Below are positions 55,099 to 64,000 of a DNA stretch of 64,000 bases, piece after piece. A program made the position numbers and the translations under genes. Origin of the DNA: Natronosalvus vescus (GTDB taxonomy: Archaea > Halobacteriota > Halobacteria > Halobacteriales > Natrialbaceae); contig NZ_CP099546.1 of NCBI RefSeq assembly GCF_023973145.1, forward strand, positions 3,410,001-3,474,000, read 5' to 3'. The notes under the pieces are model-generated. The model was not told the origin of the DNA. It searched no databases and saw only the letters and a list, made by a program, of their open reading frames with translations. Within the stretch, counting starts at the first letter, position 1. Each line of letters starts with the position of its first letter.

Positions 55099-57096
55099 AT
55101 GGCTTCAGAGCCACAGGGGAACGACGCACTCAAAACCCAAATCCGGCAACAGGAGGTAGTCGCTGCACTCGGCCAACAGGCGCTCGAAACCGACGATCTC
55201 GATCAATTGATGCACGACGCGTGTGTGACCGTCGCTGAGACACTCGAGACTGAGTACGCGAAAGTCCTCGAGTTGTGCCCGGGTGGCGACGACGTATTCC
55301 TCCGGCAGGGTGTCGGCTGGAACGACGGGCTCGTCGGAAGCGCAACCGTTCCTACCGATCTGGACTCGCAAGCGGGCTATACGTTGCTAAGCGAAGCGCC
55401 CATCGTCGTCGAGGATCTGCGCACCGAAGATCGGTTTTCTGGCCCCGACCTGCTCACGGATCACGACGTCGTGAGTGGAATCAGCGTCACTATCGGCTCG
55501 GTCGATGACCCGTGGGGTGTCCTCGGGACGCATACGACCGACCACCGGGAGTTCACCGAACACGATGCCACCTTCGTTCAAAGCATTGCGAACGTGCTCG
55601 CCTCCGCCATCGAAACTACAGAAGCGAGACGAGCCCTCGAGCGGGAAAAGGCGCTCAAAGACCAGATCGTCGATACCAGCCCCGTCGGGATAACGGTCGT
55701 CGGTTCGGACGGGCAGATGCAGTTCGCTAACGAATTCGCCGAGGACATCCTCGGTCGGACTCGTACGGAAATCGAAACGTTCTCACACGACGATCCGCGG
55801 TGGGGGCTCGTCGACAGCGACGGCGAATCACTGTCGGGGGGAGAGACTCCGTTCGAGCAGGTGCTGCAAACGGGCCAGCCAGTCTTCGACATGGAAATCG
55901 GCTTGCTGCGACCGAGCGGCGAGCGGATCTGGATCATGGTGAACGGTGCACCATTGGACACCGACGTCGACGGTGACGATCCGTCACACGCAGTCTTCTC
56001 CCTCACGGACGTCACCGAGCAAAAACGCCTCGAGACCGAATTCGAAGAGATGGTTGGCCGAATCTCCGACGCGTTTTACGCCGTCGACGACGAGTTTCGG
56101 TTCACTCACGTCAACGAACGCGCCGCAGAATTACTGCAGCGGCCTGCGGAAAAACTCATCGGGGAGAAGCTCTGGACGATGTACCCCGAGGCGGCCGAGG
56201 TAGAGGAAGTCTGGGAGGCGTTCCACACGGCGCTGAACGAGCAAGAACAGACCAGCTACGAACTGTACTTCGACCCACTGGATTTCTGGGTCGAGGCGAA
56301 CCTCTACCCATCCGAGACCGGCGTCTCCGTCTACTTCCGAGACGTTACTGAACGCAAACAGCGCGAACAACGACTCGAGGAGACGAACGAACGGCTCGAA
56401 CAGTCGAACGAACGGCTCGAACAGTTCGCCTACGCCGCCTCCCACGATCTGCAAGAACCCCTGCGGATGGTCTCGAGCTATCTTCAGCTCCTCGAACGGC
56501 GGTACGAAGGCGTCCTGGACGACGACGGCGAGGAGTTCCTCGCGTTCGCGGTCGACGGCGCCGACCGAATGCGTGCGATGATCGAGTCACTGCTCAAATA
56601 CTCTCGGGTCGATACACAGGGTGATCCGCTCGAACCAGTCGAACTGGATGCGGTACTCACCGACGTCCTCGCCGATCTACAGTTTCAGATCGACGAAACC
56701 GAGGCCGACATTACAGCGGAGTCCCTCCCCCGGGTCGAAGGGGATGGCAATCAACTGCGCCAACTCTTCCAAAATCTGTTCGATAATGCGCTCACCTACT
56801 CGGGTGACGATCCACCACGAATAGCCGTCACTGCCGAACGAAGTAATGGACAGTGGGTAGTGTCGATCACGGACGACGGAGTCGGTATCGCCCCAGGCGA
56901 CCACGAAACCGTCTTCGAGGTGTTTCAGCGTCTACACAGTCGCGACGAGTACGGCGGTACCGGTATCGGGCTGGCGCTCTGTCAGCGCATCGTCGAACGT
57001 CACGGTGGCGATATCTGGGTCGACTCGGCCCCCGGCGAGGGATCGACGTTTTTGTTCACGTTGCAGGCAGTTGATGATGCTGAGTTCGAGGTGTGA
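55099..57096 (+). CDS. GAF-PAS sensor histidine kinase
   Basis: A soluble 665-aa kinase. It has an N-terminal GAF domain (~20-165: LDQLMHDACVTVAETLETEY, SGISVTIGSVDDPWGVL), PAS (~180-300: QIVDTSPVGITVVGSDGQMQ) and a second PAS (~315-425: ISDAFYAVDDEFRFTHVNER). The H-box is FAYAASHDLQEPLRMVSSYL (~444), the N-box FQNLFDNALTYS, G1 ITDDGVGIAPGDH and G2 GGTGIGLALC. ATG 55099 (MASEPQGND) is preferred to the TTG at 55087. The kinase core is closely similar to that of the multi-PAS kinase 3.4 kb upstream, suggesting a recent paralogy. No response regulator follows. Confidence 0.92.
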   Translation: MASEPQGNDALKTQIRQQEVVAALGQQALETDDLDQLMHDACVTVAETLETEYAKVLELCPGGDDVFLRQGVGWNDGLVGSATVPTDLDSQAGYTLLSEAPIVVEDLRTEDRFSGPDLLTDHDVVSGISVTIGSVDDPWGVLGTHTTDHREFTEHDATFVQSIANVLASAIETTEARRALEREKALKDQIVDTSPVGITVVGSDGQMQFANEFAEDILGRTRTEIETFSHDDPRWGLVDSDGESLSGGETPFEQVLQTGQPVFDMEIGLLRPSGERIWIMVNGAPLDTDVDGDDPSHAVFSLTDVTEQKRLETEFEEMVGRISDAFYAVDDEFRFTHVNERAAELLQRPAEKLIGEKLWTMYPEAAEVEEVWEAFHTALNEQEQTSYELYFDPLDFWVEANLYPSETGVSVYFRDVTERKQREQRLEETNERLEQSNERLEQFAYAASHDLQEPLRMVSSYLQLLERRYEGVLDDDGEEFLAFAVDGADRMRAMIESLLKYSRVDTQGDPLEPVELDAVLTDVLADLQFQIDETEADITAESLPRVEGDGNQLRQLFQNLFDNALTYSGDDPPRIAVTAERSNGQWVVSITDDGVGIAPGDHETVFEVFQRLHSRDEYGGTGIGLALCQRIVERHGGDIWVDSAPGEGSTFLFTLQAVDDAEFEV

Positions 57097-57363
57097 ACCA
57101 ACGCGACAGGCAGAACCAGCGGATGTCGTCTCCTCGAAGAGAGTCCCGGTGTCGTAAGGCCGTCTAGGTGGCATTCGGAGCATTCGAAAGAGATCCGCGC
57201 CGAGTATACGTGCACCATCGCGGAAGGCGGCGCCCGAGCCTTCGATTTCTACCATTACGTCAGTTGAAACCGTTAATCACCAGAATCGACTGGGAATCAA
57301 TGAGTACTTCGAGAAGTCGATTGACGCTCGTTCCTGGGACGGGTGGAAAGTGGAAACGGCGTA

Positions 57364-58446
57364 CTACAACAACCCGTACTCGTCCTGCAGATCCTGGTAC
57401 ATTTCGAGGTAGGACTCGAGCACTCGCTCTCGATCCAGATTGGCGAACGAATCGTCGAATGTGCGGTGATCGAGGCTCCCTGCTTCCAGAATCGCGTCGG
57501 CGAGTTCCTGTTCGCTCGTGGTTCGGAAGCCCCGATCCCAGCCTTCGACCAGTTCGTGGGCCGACGAGTTGGCGTGATACTCCACGATCCCGATACACCC
57601 GGCTCCGAGCGCCCAGGCGAGTTCCGTCGGGAAGACACACTCAGTCGCCGTCTGGACGAACACGTGGGCACTCCGGTAGGCGGCGATTCGCTCCTCACGA
57701 GTGGCTTTGCCGTTGAACGTGACTCGATCGTCGATCCGAAGGTCGCGCGTGAGTCCTTCGTACAACTCTCGCTCGGGGCCGTCGCCAAGAATCAGCGCTT
57801 GCCAGTTGCGATCCCGAAGTTCCGCTAACCCGAGCAGCAGGCTCTCGAGGTTCGCCCCTTCGTCGAGTCGTCGGGCGTACACCACGTCGACGCGGTCGTC
57901 GGGTGGCGTCGACTCGATCCGCTCGAGGTCGATCGGGTTCGGGACGACCTCGACACGGTCCCCTGGAACCCCCCGTTCACGCACCCAGGTGCTGACGAGC
58001 CGTGAGGGGGTGACGATTCGATCCGGTTTCCGTGCCGCGTAGCGGTGGCCTCGGTCGTCGGGCACGCCAGAGAGGCTCCCCTCGAGATCGCTTTCGGGAT
58101 ACCACTCGAGGGCCAGTGGCGCTCGAGCGAGCATCGAGCCCCACTTCGCCGCACGCACCTGGCCGGTGGGTTCGACGCCGGCGTGGATGATGTCCGGGGC
58201 GATCGACCGGAGGGTAAACGGCACGCGCAACACGAACGATTGGCGGGCCTCGAGGTCGGGAACGACGCCGTGGTAGACGACGTCGTCTTGCTCGAGTCGT
58301 GGCTGTTCGTCGGGCCAGAACTTCGCACAGCAAACGTGTACCTCGTGGCCACGGTAGGTGAGGAGGTCGACGATTCGTTTGAACCGCTGGTTCGTCTCCG
58401 TGGGTCGGTGGTGGATGGTTTCGAAGGAGACGAACGCGATTCGCAT
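57364..58446 (-). CDS. Glycosyltransferase, GT4-type
   Basis: A 360-aa GT-B glycosyltransferase. N-terminal acceptor side: MRIAFVSFETIHHRPTETNQ and RFKRIVDLLTYRGHEVHVCC. C-terminal donor side: VVYARRLDEGANLESLLLGL, WQALILGDGPERELYEGL, VTFNGKATREERIAAYRSA and the E-x7-E-like FPTELAWALGAGCIGIVEYH. It probably adds a sugar to a lipid, glycan or surface protein (N-glycosylation or exopolysaccharide); the substrate is not evident. It is a single gene, with no other glycosylation genes adjacent apart from the LPG-synthase-like protein 3.4 kb away. Confidence 0.88.
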   Translation of the reverse strand: MRIAFVSFETIHHRPTETNQRFKRIVDLLTYRGHEVHVCCAKFWPDEQPRLEQDDVVYHGVVPDLEARQSFVLRVPFTLRSIAPDIIHAGVEPTGQVRAAKWGSMLARAPLALEWYPESDLEGSLSGVPDDRGHRYAARKPDRIVTPSRLVSTWVRERGVPGDRVEVVPNPIDLERIESTPPDDRVDVVYARRLDEGANLESLLLGLAELRDRNWQALILGDGPERELYEGLTRDLRIDDRVTFNGKATREERIAAYRSAHVFVQTATECVFPTELAWALGAGCIGIVEYHANSSAHELVEGWDRGFRTTSEQELADAILEAGSLDHRTFDDSFANLDRERVLESYLEMYQDLQDEYGLL

Positions 58447-58535
58447 CTACTCACGGCAAGACAGCGAGGGGGTAAAAATATAGGGCATTTTGGCTTCCGG
58501 GTGACACTCGAGGTCGGTGTTCCGACGTTTTGGGT

Positions 58536-59513
58536 TCAGTTGTCGGTGTTCTCGTCGTTTTCGTCGTCTCCGTCCCCTTGTTCATCACTCTCGTCATCGT
58601 CGTCTTCGTCACTGTTGTCGTCATCGCTCTCATCGTTGCTGCTGTCGTCTTCTTCCCCGTCGCTGTCTTCATCGTCGCTGTCGTCCTCGTCGCTGCTGTC
58701 ATCTTCTTCATCGTCGCTGTCGTCCTCGTCGCTGCTGTCATCTTCTTCATCGTCGCTGTCGTCCTCGTCGCTGCTGTCATCTTCTTCCTCGTCGCTGTCG
58801 TCCTCGTCGCTCTCGTCGGTCTCTTCATCGTCGTTCTCGTCATCGTCGGTCTCGTCGTTCTCGTCATCGTCGGTCTCGTCGCTCTCTTCATCGTCGGTCT
58901 CATCGTCATCACCGTCAACCTCATCACCCACGTCGTCACTTTCGTCATCGTCGCTCCCTTCGTCACCCTCTCCTTCGCCTTCACCATCTTCCCCTCCAGT
59001 CTCGTCATCACCCGTATCACCACTGTCGTCATCCCCATCAGCTTCATCCGGATCGTCATCGTCGGCGTCGTTCTCACTCCCGTCACCTCCGCTCCCACCA
59101 TCACTATCATCATCGCCGTTTGCAGTATCTTCAGCCCCGTCGTCACCAGTATCAGCATCGTCCCCAGCGCCACCTGCATTTTCGTCATCCGCCCCGCCAG
59201 TGTCCGTTTCGTCGTCTTCACCACTGTCTTCTTCCTCGTCGCTCGAGCCATCGCTCCCTTCGGTATCAGTATCTCCCGAATCCGTCCCATCGTCCGACGA
59301 CGAGGTGTCGTCATCGAGCCCCTCGAGTCGGTCACCGTCGCCGGAGTCGACCACGTCTGTAGCCGGCCCGACGTCGAACACGGCTGCCGATCCAGCCAGC
59401 CCGATCGTCAGCCCAATGCCGAGGAGAGCCGCACATATCGTGATGAGCACTGCGGTCGCCGACTCGGTCTGTTGCTGTGGTCGTGACGTCTCTCGGTCGA
59501 TCCCCGTTGCCAT
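58536..59513 (-). CDS. Single-TM protein with very long acidic low-complexity tail
   Basis: A 325-aa protein. Residues ~20-45 are one hydrophobic segment (VLITICAALLGIGLTIGLAG). Almost everything after residue ~70 is Asp, Glu, Ser, Gly and Thr, probably disordered and highly negatively charged. The tail contains a 13-residue unit of the type DDSDDEEDDSSDE in about three and a half copies, mirrored as a 39-bp DNA repeat at 58672-58812. It may be a surface tether or cation-binding spacer. The length probably varies among strains. No other domain is present. The plus-strand frames through this region are shadows of the repeat. Confidence 0.75.
   Translation of the reverse strand: MATGIDRETSRPQQQTESATAVLITICAALLGIGLTIGLAGSAAVFDVGPATDVVDSGDGDRLEGLDDDTSSSDDGTDSGDTDTEGSDGSSDEEEDSGEDDETDTGGADDENAGGAGDDADTGDDGAEDTANGDDDSDGGSGGDGSENDADDDDPDEADGDDDSGDTGDDETGGEDGEGEGEGDEGSDDDESDDVGDEVDGDDDETDDEESDETDDDENDETDDDENDDEETDESDEDDSDEEEDDSSDEDDSDDEEDDSSDEDDSDDEEDDSSDEDDSDDEDSDGEEDDSSNDESDDDNSDEDDDDESDEQGDGDDENDENTDN
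58672..58812. repeat. 39-bp tandem repeat encoding acidic units
   Basis: Unit starts are at 58672, 58711, 58750 and (partial) 58789, exactly 39 bp apart, each beginning TCGTCGCTGTCGTCCTCGTC on the plus strand. The repeat is in frame, so copy-number change would lengthen or shorten the tail of the acidic protein without breaking it. Confidence 0.85.
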
Positions 59514-59749
59514 CGATAGGCGACAGCACCAGCCGAACGGGCTTTGTTAGGCAGGTGCTTCCAGGCCCAGGATCAGCCCACCACAGGTGCGTTAGGAGCG
59601 TGGATGGATTCGAGCACTAACAATGGTAATCGTGCGCATCCGTCTCCAGAGCCACACAGTATCGCCGAACAAGTCACTCAGAACGAAACGTCGTACCCAC
59701 AACCGACGTTCCGGAACCCATTACTATTTCGGAACGATACTACCGACAC

Positions 59750-61630
59750 ATGCCAACGTACGACATCGAGCGGTACCTGAACGTCAGGAGCGCCTACGGC
59801 GCTTCCGTCGGCCCCGACGGCGACCGACTCGCGTTCCTGATGAATACGACCGGAACGCCCCAGGTGTGGACGCTCGAGGACGCTCGAGCCTGGCCCGAAC
59901 AGCGCACGTTCTACGACGAACGGGTGACGTTCGTCTCCTGGTCGCCCGAGCGACCGGAACTCGCGTTCGGGATGGACGAAGGCGGGAACGAGCGCGCACA
60001 GCTCTACCGTCTCGACGCGGGCTCCGGTGACATCACGAATCTGACGGCGATGCCCGACGCCAAACACCGCTGGGGTGGCTGGAGTCACGACGGCGACCGG
60101 TTTGCGTTCACCTCCAATCGCCGCGACGAGGCGGTCTTCGACGTCTACGTTCAGAAACGAGACGAGGCCGGCGACGAGGCGACCCTCGTCTACGAGGGCG
60201 AGGGCTGGCTCACCGTGGGCGGCTGGAGCCCCGACGATTCCCGATTGCTCGTCGCCCAGGCGTACTCGAACTTCGATCAGGACCTCTACAGCCTCGACCT
60301 CGAGAACGGCGACTGTACTCACCTCACCCCCCACGAGGGGGACGTTCGCTATCAGAGTGCGTCCTGGGCACCCGACGGCGACGGGTTCTATCTCGTTACC
60401 GACGAGGGAGCAGACACCCTCTACCTGGCGTATCTGGATCTCGAGACCCTCGACCTCGAGACCGTCATCGACGGCGGCGAGTGGAACGTCGACGGGATCG
60501 CCCTCGACGACGAGACCGGGCGATTCGTCACCTCCCAGAACGTCGACGGCTACACTGAACTCACCGTCGGCGAACTCGCTCACGACGACCCGACGGCGTT
60601 CGAAACGCTCCCCGAACCCGACCTTCCCGGCGGTATCTCGGGTGGCGTGAGCTTCGGCCCCGACGCCGAACTGTTCGCGTGTTCAACGACCGGCAACACG
60701 GTCAACACGAACGTATTCGTCGTTGACGCCGAAAGCGGCGAAACAGAACAGTGGACGCTCGCACCGACGGCTGGCATCCCACCCGAGACGTTTCGATCGT
60801 CCGACCTCGTCCACGTCGAGAGCTTCGACGGCCTCGAGGTACCAGGCTTTTTGACGCTTCCCGACGGTGGTGGTGCAGCCGGAAGTGGCTTCCACGGGGA
60901 CGTGGGCGGGGACGGCGACGGTGAGAGCGAGGACGAGAGCTACGACGACCGCCACCCCGTCATCGTCGACATCCACGGCGGCCCCGAGAGCCAGCGACGC
61001 CCCTCGTTCTCGAGCGTCAAGCAGTACTTCTTGAACCGCGGCTACGCTTACTTCGAGCCGAACGTCCGGGGCTCCTCGGGCTACGGCAGCGAATACGCGA
61101 GCCTGGACGACGTCGAAAAGCGCATGGACTCGGTTGCCGACATCGCCGCCTGTGTCGACTGGCTGGGCGATCACGAGGCAATCGACCCCGACCGCGTGGT
61201 CGCCATGGGCGGCTCCTACGGCGGCTTCATGGTACTGGCGTCGCTCACCGAGTACCCCGACCTGTGGGCGGCAGGCATCGACATCGTCGGCATCGCCAAC
61301 TTCGTCACGTTCCTCGAGAACACGGGCGACTGGCGGCGCGAACTCCGGGAGGCCGAGTACGGCAGCCTCGAGGACGATTGTGAGTTCCTCGAGTCGATCT
61401 CGCCGATCAACACCATCGACTCCATCGACGCGCCGCTATTCGTTCTCCACGGCGAGAACGACCCACGCGTACCCGTCGGCGAGGCCGAACAGGTCGTCGA
61501 GGAGGCCCGCGAACAGGGTGTCCCCGTCGAGAAATTGATTTTCGACGACGAGGGCCACGGCTTCACCAAACTCGAGAACCGGATCGAAGCCTACGGGGCG
61601 ATCGCCGAGTTCCTCGAAGAGCACGTTTAA
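59750..61630 (+). CDS. S9-family peptidase (acylaminoacyl-peptidase/prolyl oligopeptidase-like)
   Basis: A 626-aa serine peptidase. The N-terminal ~350 residues form a beta-propeller with TolB-like blades (GDRLAFLMNTTGTPQVWTLE, DGDRFAFTSNRRDEAVFDVY). The C-terminal alpha/beta-hydrolase domain has VDIHGGPESQRRPSF for the oxyanion hole, the nucleophile Ser in MGGSYGGFM (~485), Asp in LHGENDPRVP (~567) and His in DDEGHGF (~602). An acidic Gly-rich linker at ~380-400 joins the two. It probably degrades short peptides in the cytosol; there is no signal peptide. Confidence 0.93.
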   Translation: MPTYDIERYLNVRSAYGASVGPDGDRLAFLMNTTGTPQVWTLEDARAWPEQRTFYDERVTFVSWSPERPELAFGMDEGGNERAQLYRLDAGSGDITNLTAMPDAKHRWGGWSHDGDRFAFTSNRRDEAVFDVYVQKRDEAGDEATLVYEGEGWLTVGGWSPDDSRLLVAQAYSNFDQDLYSLDLENGDCTHLTPHEGDVRYQSASWAPDGDGFYLVTDEGADTLYLAYLDLETLDLETVIDGGEWNVDGIALDDETGRFVTSQNVDGYTELTVGELAHDDPTAFETLPEPDLPGGISGGVSFGPDAELFACSTTGNTVNTNVFVVDAESGETEQWTLAPTAGIPPETFRSSDLVHVESFDGLEVPGFLTLPDGGGAAGSGFHGDVGGDGDGESEDESYDDRHPVIVDIHGGPESQRRPSFSSVKQYFLNRGYAYFEPNVRGSSGYGSEYASLDDVEKRMDSVADIAACVDWLGDHEAIDPDRVVAMGGSYGGFMVLASLTEYPDLWAAGIDIVGIANFVTFLENTGDWRRELREAEYGSLEDDCEFLESISPINTIDSIDAPLFVLHGENDPRVPVGEAEQVVEEAREQGVPVEKLIFDDEGHGFTKLENRIEAYGAIAEFLEEHV

Positions 61631-61756
61631 TCGACACGCCTCGGTTCCGGGTAGTTAAACAGCGACACGAACACGTCGCACCGCTATCGGACAACATTAT
61701 GATACTAATCGTCTCGTTCCGGTTACTTCACGTCGGTCGACGCCGTCCGTGTCGGT

Positions 61757-62812
61757 ATGCACTATCGGCGCGCGATCGCTGGCCTCTCGATCGCGCTCGT
61801 TCTCGTCGGGTTACTTGTCTACGGCGTTGGCTGGGAAGACGTCCTCGAGGCGCTTCGGGCCGCCTCCCCGGCCTACGTCGGTGCCGCGTTTCTCTCGGGT
61901 GCGCTCGTGTTGGCACTCCGTGGTGCCGTCGTCGATCGCTTGCTCAGGCCAGTGGCCGGTAGCGCAACCGGAATCGCCTTCGTCGCCGCGTTCCTGTCGG
62001 GGTATTTCGCTCGGAGTGCGCTCCCCTGGGGGCGTTCGACGGGATCGCCGGTCATGGCCTTTCTTCTCGCGAAAAACTCCGATTCGCGGTTCGAGGACAA
62101 TCTCGCCGTCGTCGCACTCGCAGAACTCTTCGTCTTCGTCGGTAGCCTCCTCGTGGCACTCGTCGGCGCGGTTGCCGTCTTCGGCCACGCCGAATACGAT
62201 CTCTGCTGGACGATCGGTGACGGCCTCTCCCCAGCGGCCATCAGCGACACGACGACCGGTATAGTACTCGTGCTCGGAACGGTGCTCTTCGCCGGCGTCG
62301 TTTTAATTTATGCACGCAGCGGCAGCGACCTCGAGACCGTCGCCTACGCGTTCACCCGGCGGGTGGACGACGTCGTACAACCAGTTCCGCGCGTCTCGAG
62401 GGCTGACCCTGTGAGCTACCGTCTGGACGGATTTATCCGGACGCTCGAGACGGTGAGTGCTGCACGGCGGACGCTGGTGATCGCTCTCACCATTGGGTTC
62501 GTTAGCTGGCTCGTCAACGTACTCCCGCTGTATTTCGCGTTGCTGGCGCTCGGCGTCGAGGGATCGCTCCCGCTGGCGATGCTCTGTGCGCCGCTGGCGG
62601 CGTTCGGTGGCGTTATCCCCCTTCCCGGTGGCACCGGTGGAATCGAGGCCGCACTCGTCGTGTTGCTCGTCGCGATCGGGGGCCTCCCGGCCGATCTTGC
62701 CACCGCCGTCACCCTCCTCTATCGGCTGACGACCTACTGGCTACACCTGACACTCGGGGGCTCGGGGGCGCTCTTTCTGTCCGTTCGTGGCGATCGGACG
62801 CTCACGGTGTGA
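61757..62812 (+). CDS. Lysylphosphatidylglycerol synthase TM-region-like (UPF0104) membrane protein
   Basis: A 351-aa protein with about eight hydrophobic segments, starting AIAGLSIALVLVGLLVYGVG. It has the family marks SALPWGRSTGSPVMAFLLAK (~91-110) and PLPGGTGGIEAALVVLLVA (~290) and ends with LTTYWLHLTLGGSG. Bacterial members flip or modify lipids. Archaeal relatives include AglD, which acts in surface glycan synthesis, but AglD has an extra GT2 domain that is absent here. The role is inferred as lipid-linked sugar or lipid handling. Confidence 0.87.
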   Translation: MHYRRAIAGLSIALVLVGLLVYGVGWEDVLEALRAASPAYVGAAFLSGALVLALRGAVVDRLLRPVAGSATGIAFVAAFLSGYFARSALPWGRSTGSPVMAFLLAKNSDSRFEDNLAVVALAELFVFVGSLLVALVGAVAVFGHAEYDLCWTIGDGLSPAAISDTTTGIVLVLGTVLFAGVVLIYARSGSDLETVAYAFTRRVDDVVQPVPRVSRADPVSYRLDGFIRTLETVSAARRTLVIALTIGFVSWLVNVLPLYFALLALGVEGSLPLAMLCAPLAAFGGVIPLPGGTGGIEAALVVLLVAIGGLPADLATAVTLLYRLTTYWLHLTLGGSGALFLSVRGDRTLTV

Positions 62813-62980
62813 CCGAGATCAGCTGTCGGCTCTCCCAGGCCCAACCCTATACCCACACCCACACTGACGTCGACTCGAGCGACCACAACCACCTGTTCGG
62901 AGCCGGATATACATCCAGGAACGCCTCCAAGGCGATGTGCACTCGACAAACAAAAACGAAAAACGAAATCGGACAGGCGA

Positions 62981-64000
62981 TCACTCGATGACGCCCGTTT
63001 TCGTCGCCACCTCCCGAGCAGCCCGTTCGTCCATCCCGTCACCCAGAATCGTGTATCGATCGCGGATCGCGTGACAGGTTGTCAGCGCCTCGATCACCGT
63101 TTCGTCGTCGATGTCCAGTTCCGCCGCCGTCGTCGGAGCGTCGATGCTCGCGAGGGCGTCCCGAATGTCGACCCAGATACCCCGCTCTCCCCCGTGAAGG
63201 TAGGCGATCATGATCGCGCCGACGCCGACCTGGTGGCCGTGCAAGGCTGCCCCCGGCGCGAGCCGATCGAGCTGGTGTGAAAAGAGGTGTTCCGCGCCGC
63301 TCGCCGGTCTCGAGGAGCTAGCGATGGACATCGCAACCCCAGAGGAGACGAGCGCCTTCGTGACGATCCACGCCGAGTCCTCGAGACCCGGTTTGATCAT
63401 GTCCGCGTTGCCGACGAGAATTTCGGCGGTCATCTCCGCGAGCGCAGCGGCATATTCGGAGTACTCGACGTTCTTCAGGCGGTGAGCCAGCCGCCAGTCC
63501 ATCACGGCCGTGTAATTCGAGATGATGTCCGCACAGCCGGCCGTCGTGAGTTCCCAGGGGGCATTCGCCAGTATCCCGGTGTCAGCGATGACCGCGAGCG
63601 GCGGTTCGGCGGCGACGCTGTGGCGGGTGTCGCCGTCCGGAACCGATCCGCGGTTGCTGACGATTCCGTCGTGGCTCGCCGCCGTCGGAACCGAGATGAA
63701 CCCGGCGTTCAGGTGGTCGGTCGCCATCTTCGCGATGTCGATCGCCTTCCCACCGCCGACGCCCATCAGGTACGACACGTCTTCGGCCTCGGCCGTCTCC
63801 AGGACGGTTTCGACCGCGTCGAAACTGGCCTCTTCGACGGTGACGATCGCCGGCTCGATACCCCGTTCCCGGAAGTCCGCCGCAATCGGTTCGGCGGCGA
63901 GTTTCCGCGGGGTGGGGCTGGTCACGAGCAGCGGTCGGCCCTCGAGGTGGAGGTCGTCGACGACAGCGACGGTCTCTGAAAGGACGTCGTGTCCGACGAC
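62981..64000 (-). CDS. egsA: sn-Glycerol-1-phosphate dehydrogenase (5' end beyond window)
   Basis: Makes the archaeal lipid backbone sn-glycerol-1-phosphate from dihydroxyacetone phosphate with NAD(P)H. The frame stays open through the right edge (about 339 codons inside), so the true start is outside; an internal start at 63925 is not real. Dinucleotide site: GVGGGKAIDIAKMATDHL, then FISVPTAASHDGIVSNRGSV. Zinc ligands: Asp in AGCADIISNY, His in ASGAEHLFSH and His in ALHGHQVGVG. Full-length homologues are about 350 aa, so only a few residues are missing. Confidence 0.94.
   Translation of the reverse strand, partial: VVGHDVLSETVAVVDDLHLEGRPLLVTSPTPRKLAAEPIAADFRERGIEPAIVTVEEASFDAVETVLETAEAEDVSYLMGVGGGKAIDIAKMATDHLNAGFISVPTAASHDGIVSNRGSVPDGDTRHSVAAEPPLAVIADTGILANAPWELTTAGCADIISNYTAVMDWRLAHRLKNVEYSEYAAALAEMTAEILVGNADMIKPGLEDSAWIVTKALVSSGVAMSIASSSRPASGAEHLFSHQLDRLAPGAALHGHQVGVGAIMIAYLHGGERGIWVDIRDALASIDAPTTAAELDIDDETVIEALTTCHAIRDRYTILGDGMDERAAREVATKTGVIE

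Noticed and set aside
58672-58812. Regular 39-bp repeats suggesting a CRISPR array
   Set aside because: The repeats are contiguous with no unique spacers and code in frame for an acidic protein tail.
58517-59550. Long plus-strand frames of hydrophobic, Ser-rich or Arg/His-rich repeats opposite the acidic protein
   Set aside because: They are reading-frame shadows of the GAC/GAG/TCG repeat; the minus-strand Asp/Glu/Ser frame with a TM segment fits haloarchaeal protein composition.

Overview
The window is a high-GC chromosomal stretch from a halophilic archaeon (class Halobacteria). The proteins are strongly acidic, CTCGAG-type codon pairs are very common, TATA boxes often lie 22-35 nt upstream of start codons (leaderless or near-leaderless transcripts), and several gene types are haloarchaeal: bacterio-opsin-activator HTH with PAS/GAF domains, HalOD1, a FolC-FolP fusion, and archaeal sn-glycerol-1-phosphate dehydrogenase. 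The style resembles the Natrialbaceae, but nothing here fixes the genus.

Layout. 1-5.3 kb: end of an unknown gene, a PAS/GAF/HTH-10 regulator, a HalOD1 protein, a 34-aa leaderless mini-gene and a CysD-like PP-loop protein without a CysN partner. 5.5-8.6 kb: coupled glmU-like/glmS pair for UDP-GlcNAc synthesis. 8.8-13 kb: Rieske protein, Trm5-type tRNA methyltransferase, tRNA-Thr(CGU), Tat-lipoprotein trypsin-like protease, CBS protein, membrane protein. 13.1-20.1 kb: a translationally overlapping three-gene operon that looks like a split AddAB/RecBCD-type helicase-nuclease, the most interesting system here. 20.2-34.9 kb: mostly metabolism and transport (GltB, AzlCD, ProRS, quinone oxidoreductase, NUDIX, MFS, FAD oxidoreductase), interrupted at 28.4-29.2 kb by a truncated transposase abutting the last ~70 codons of a lost alpha-amylase-like gene.

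35-40.6 kb is an AT-richer accessory zone. It holds a frameshifted Tat-secreted basic protein between inverted, related IS/MITE-like termini, a Tat-lipoprotein beta-propeller, a possible nucleotide-modification-associated protein, three very small genes, and a tRNA-Pro(GGG) with degenerate copies of its 3' end next to it. 40.6-57.1 kb: an AstE/AspA-like deacylase, three large PAS/GAF sensor histidine kinases with no adjacent response regulator, carB, and the folCP fusion. 57.3-64 kb: glycosyltransferase, a single-TM protein with a very acidic repetitive tail, an S9 peptidase, an LPG-synthase-like membrane protein, and egsA running off the right edge.

Functional themes are broad sensory input through PAS/GAF proteins, amino-sugar, glutamate, pyrimidine, folate and lipid biosynthesis, and DNA-end processing. 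Functions come from motif reading and family knowledge only; no database search was run.
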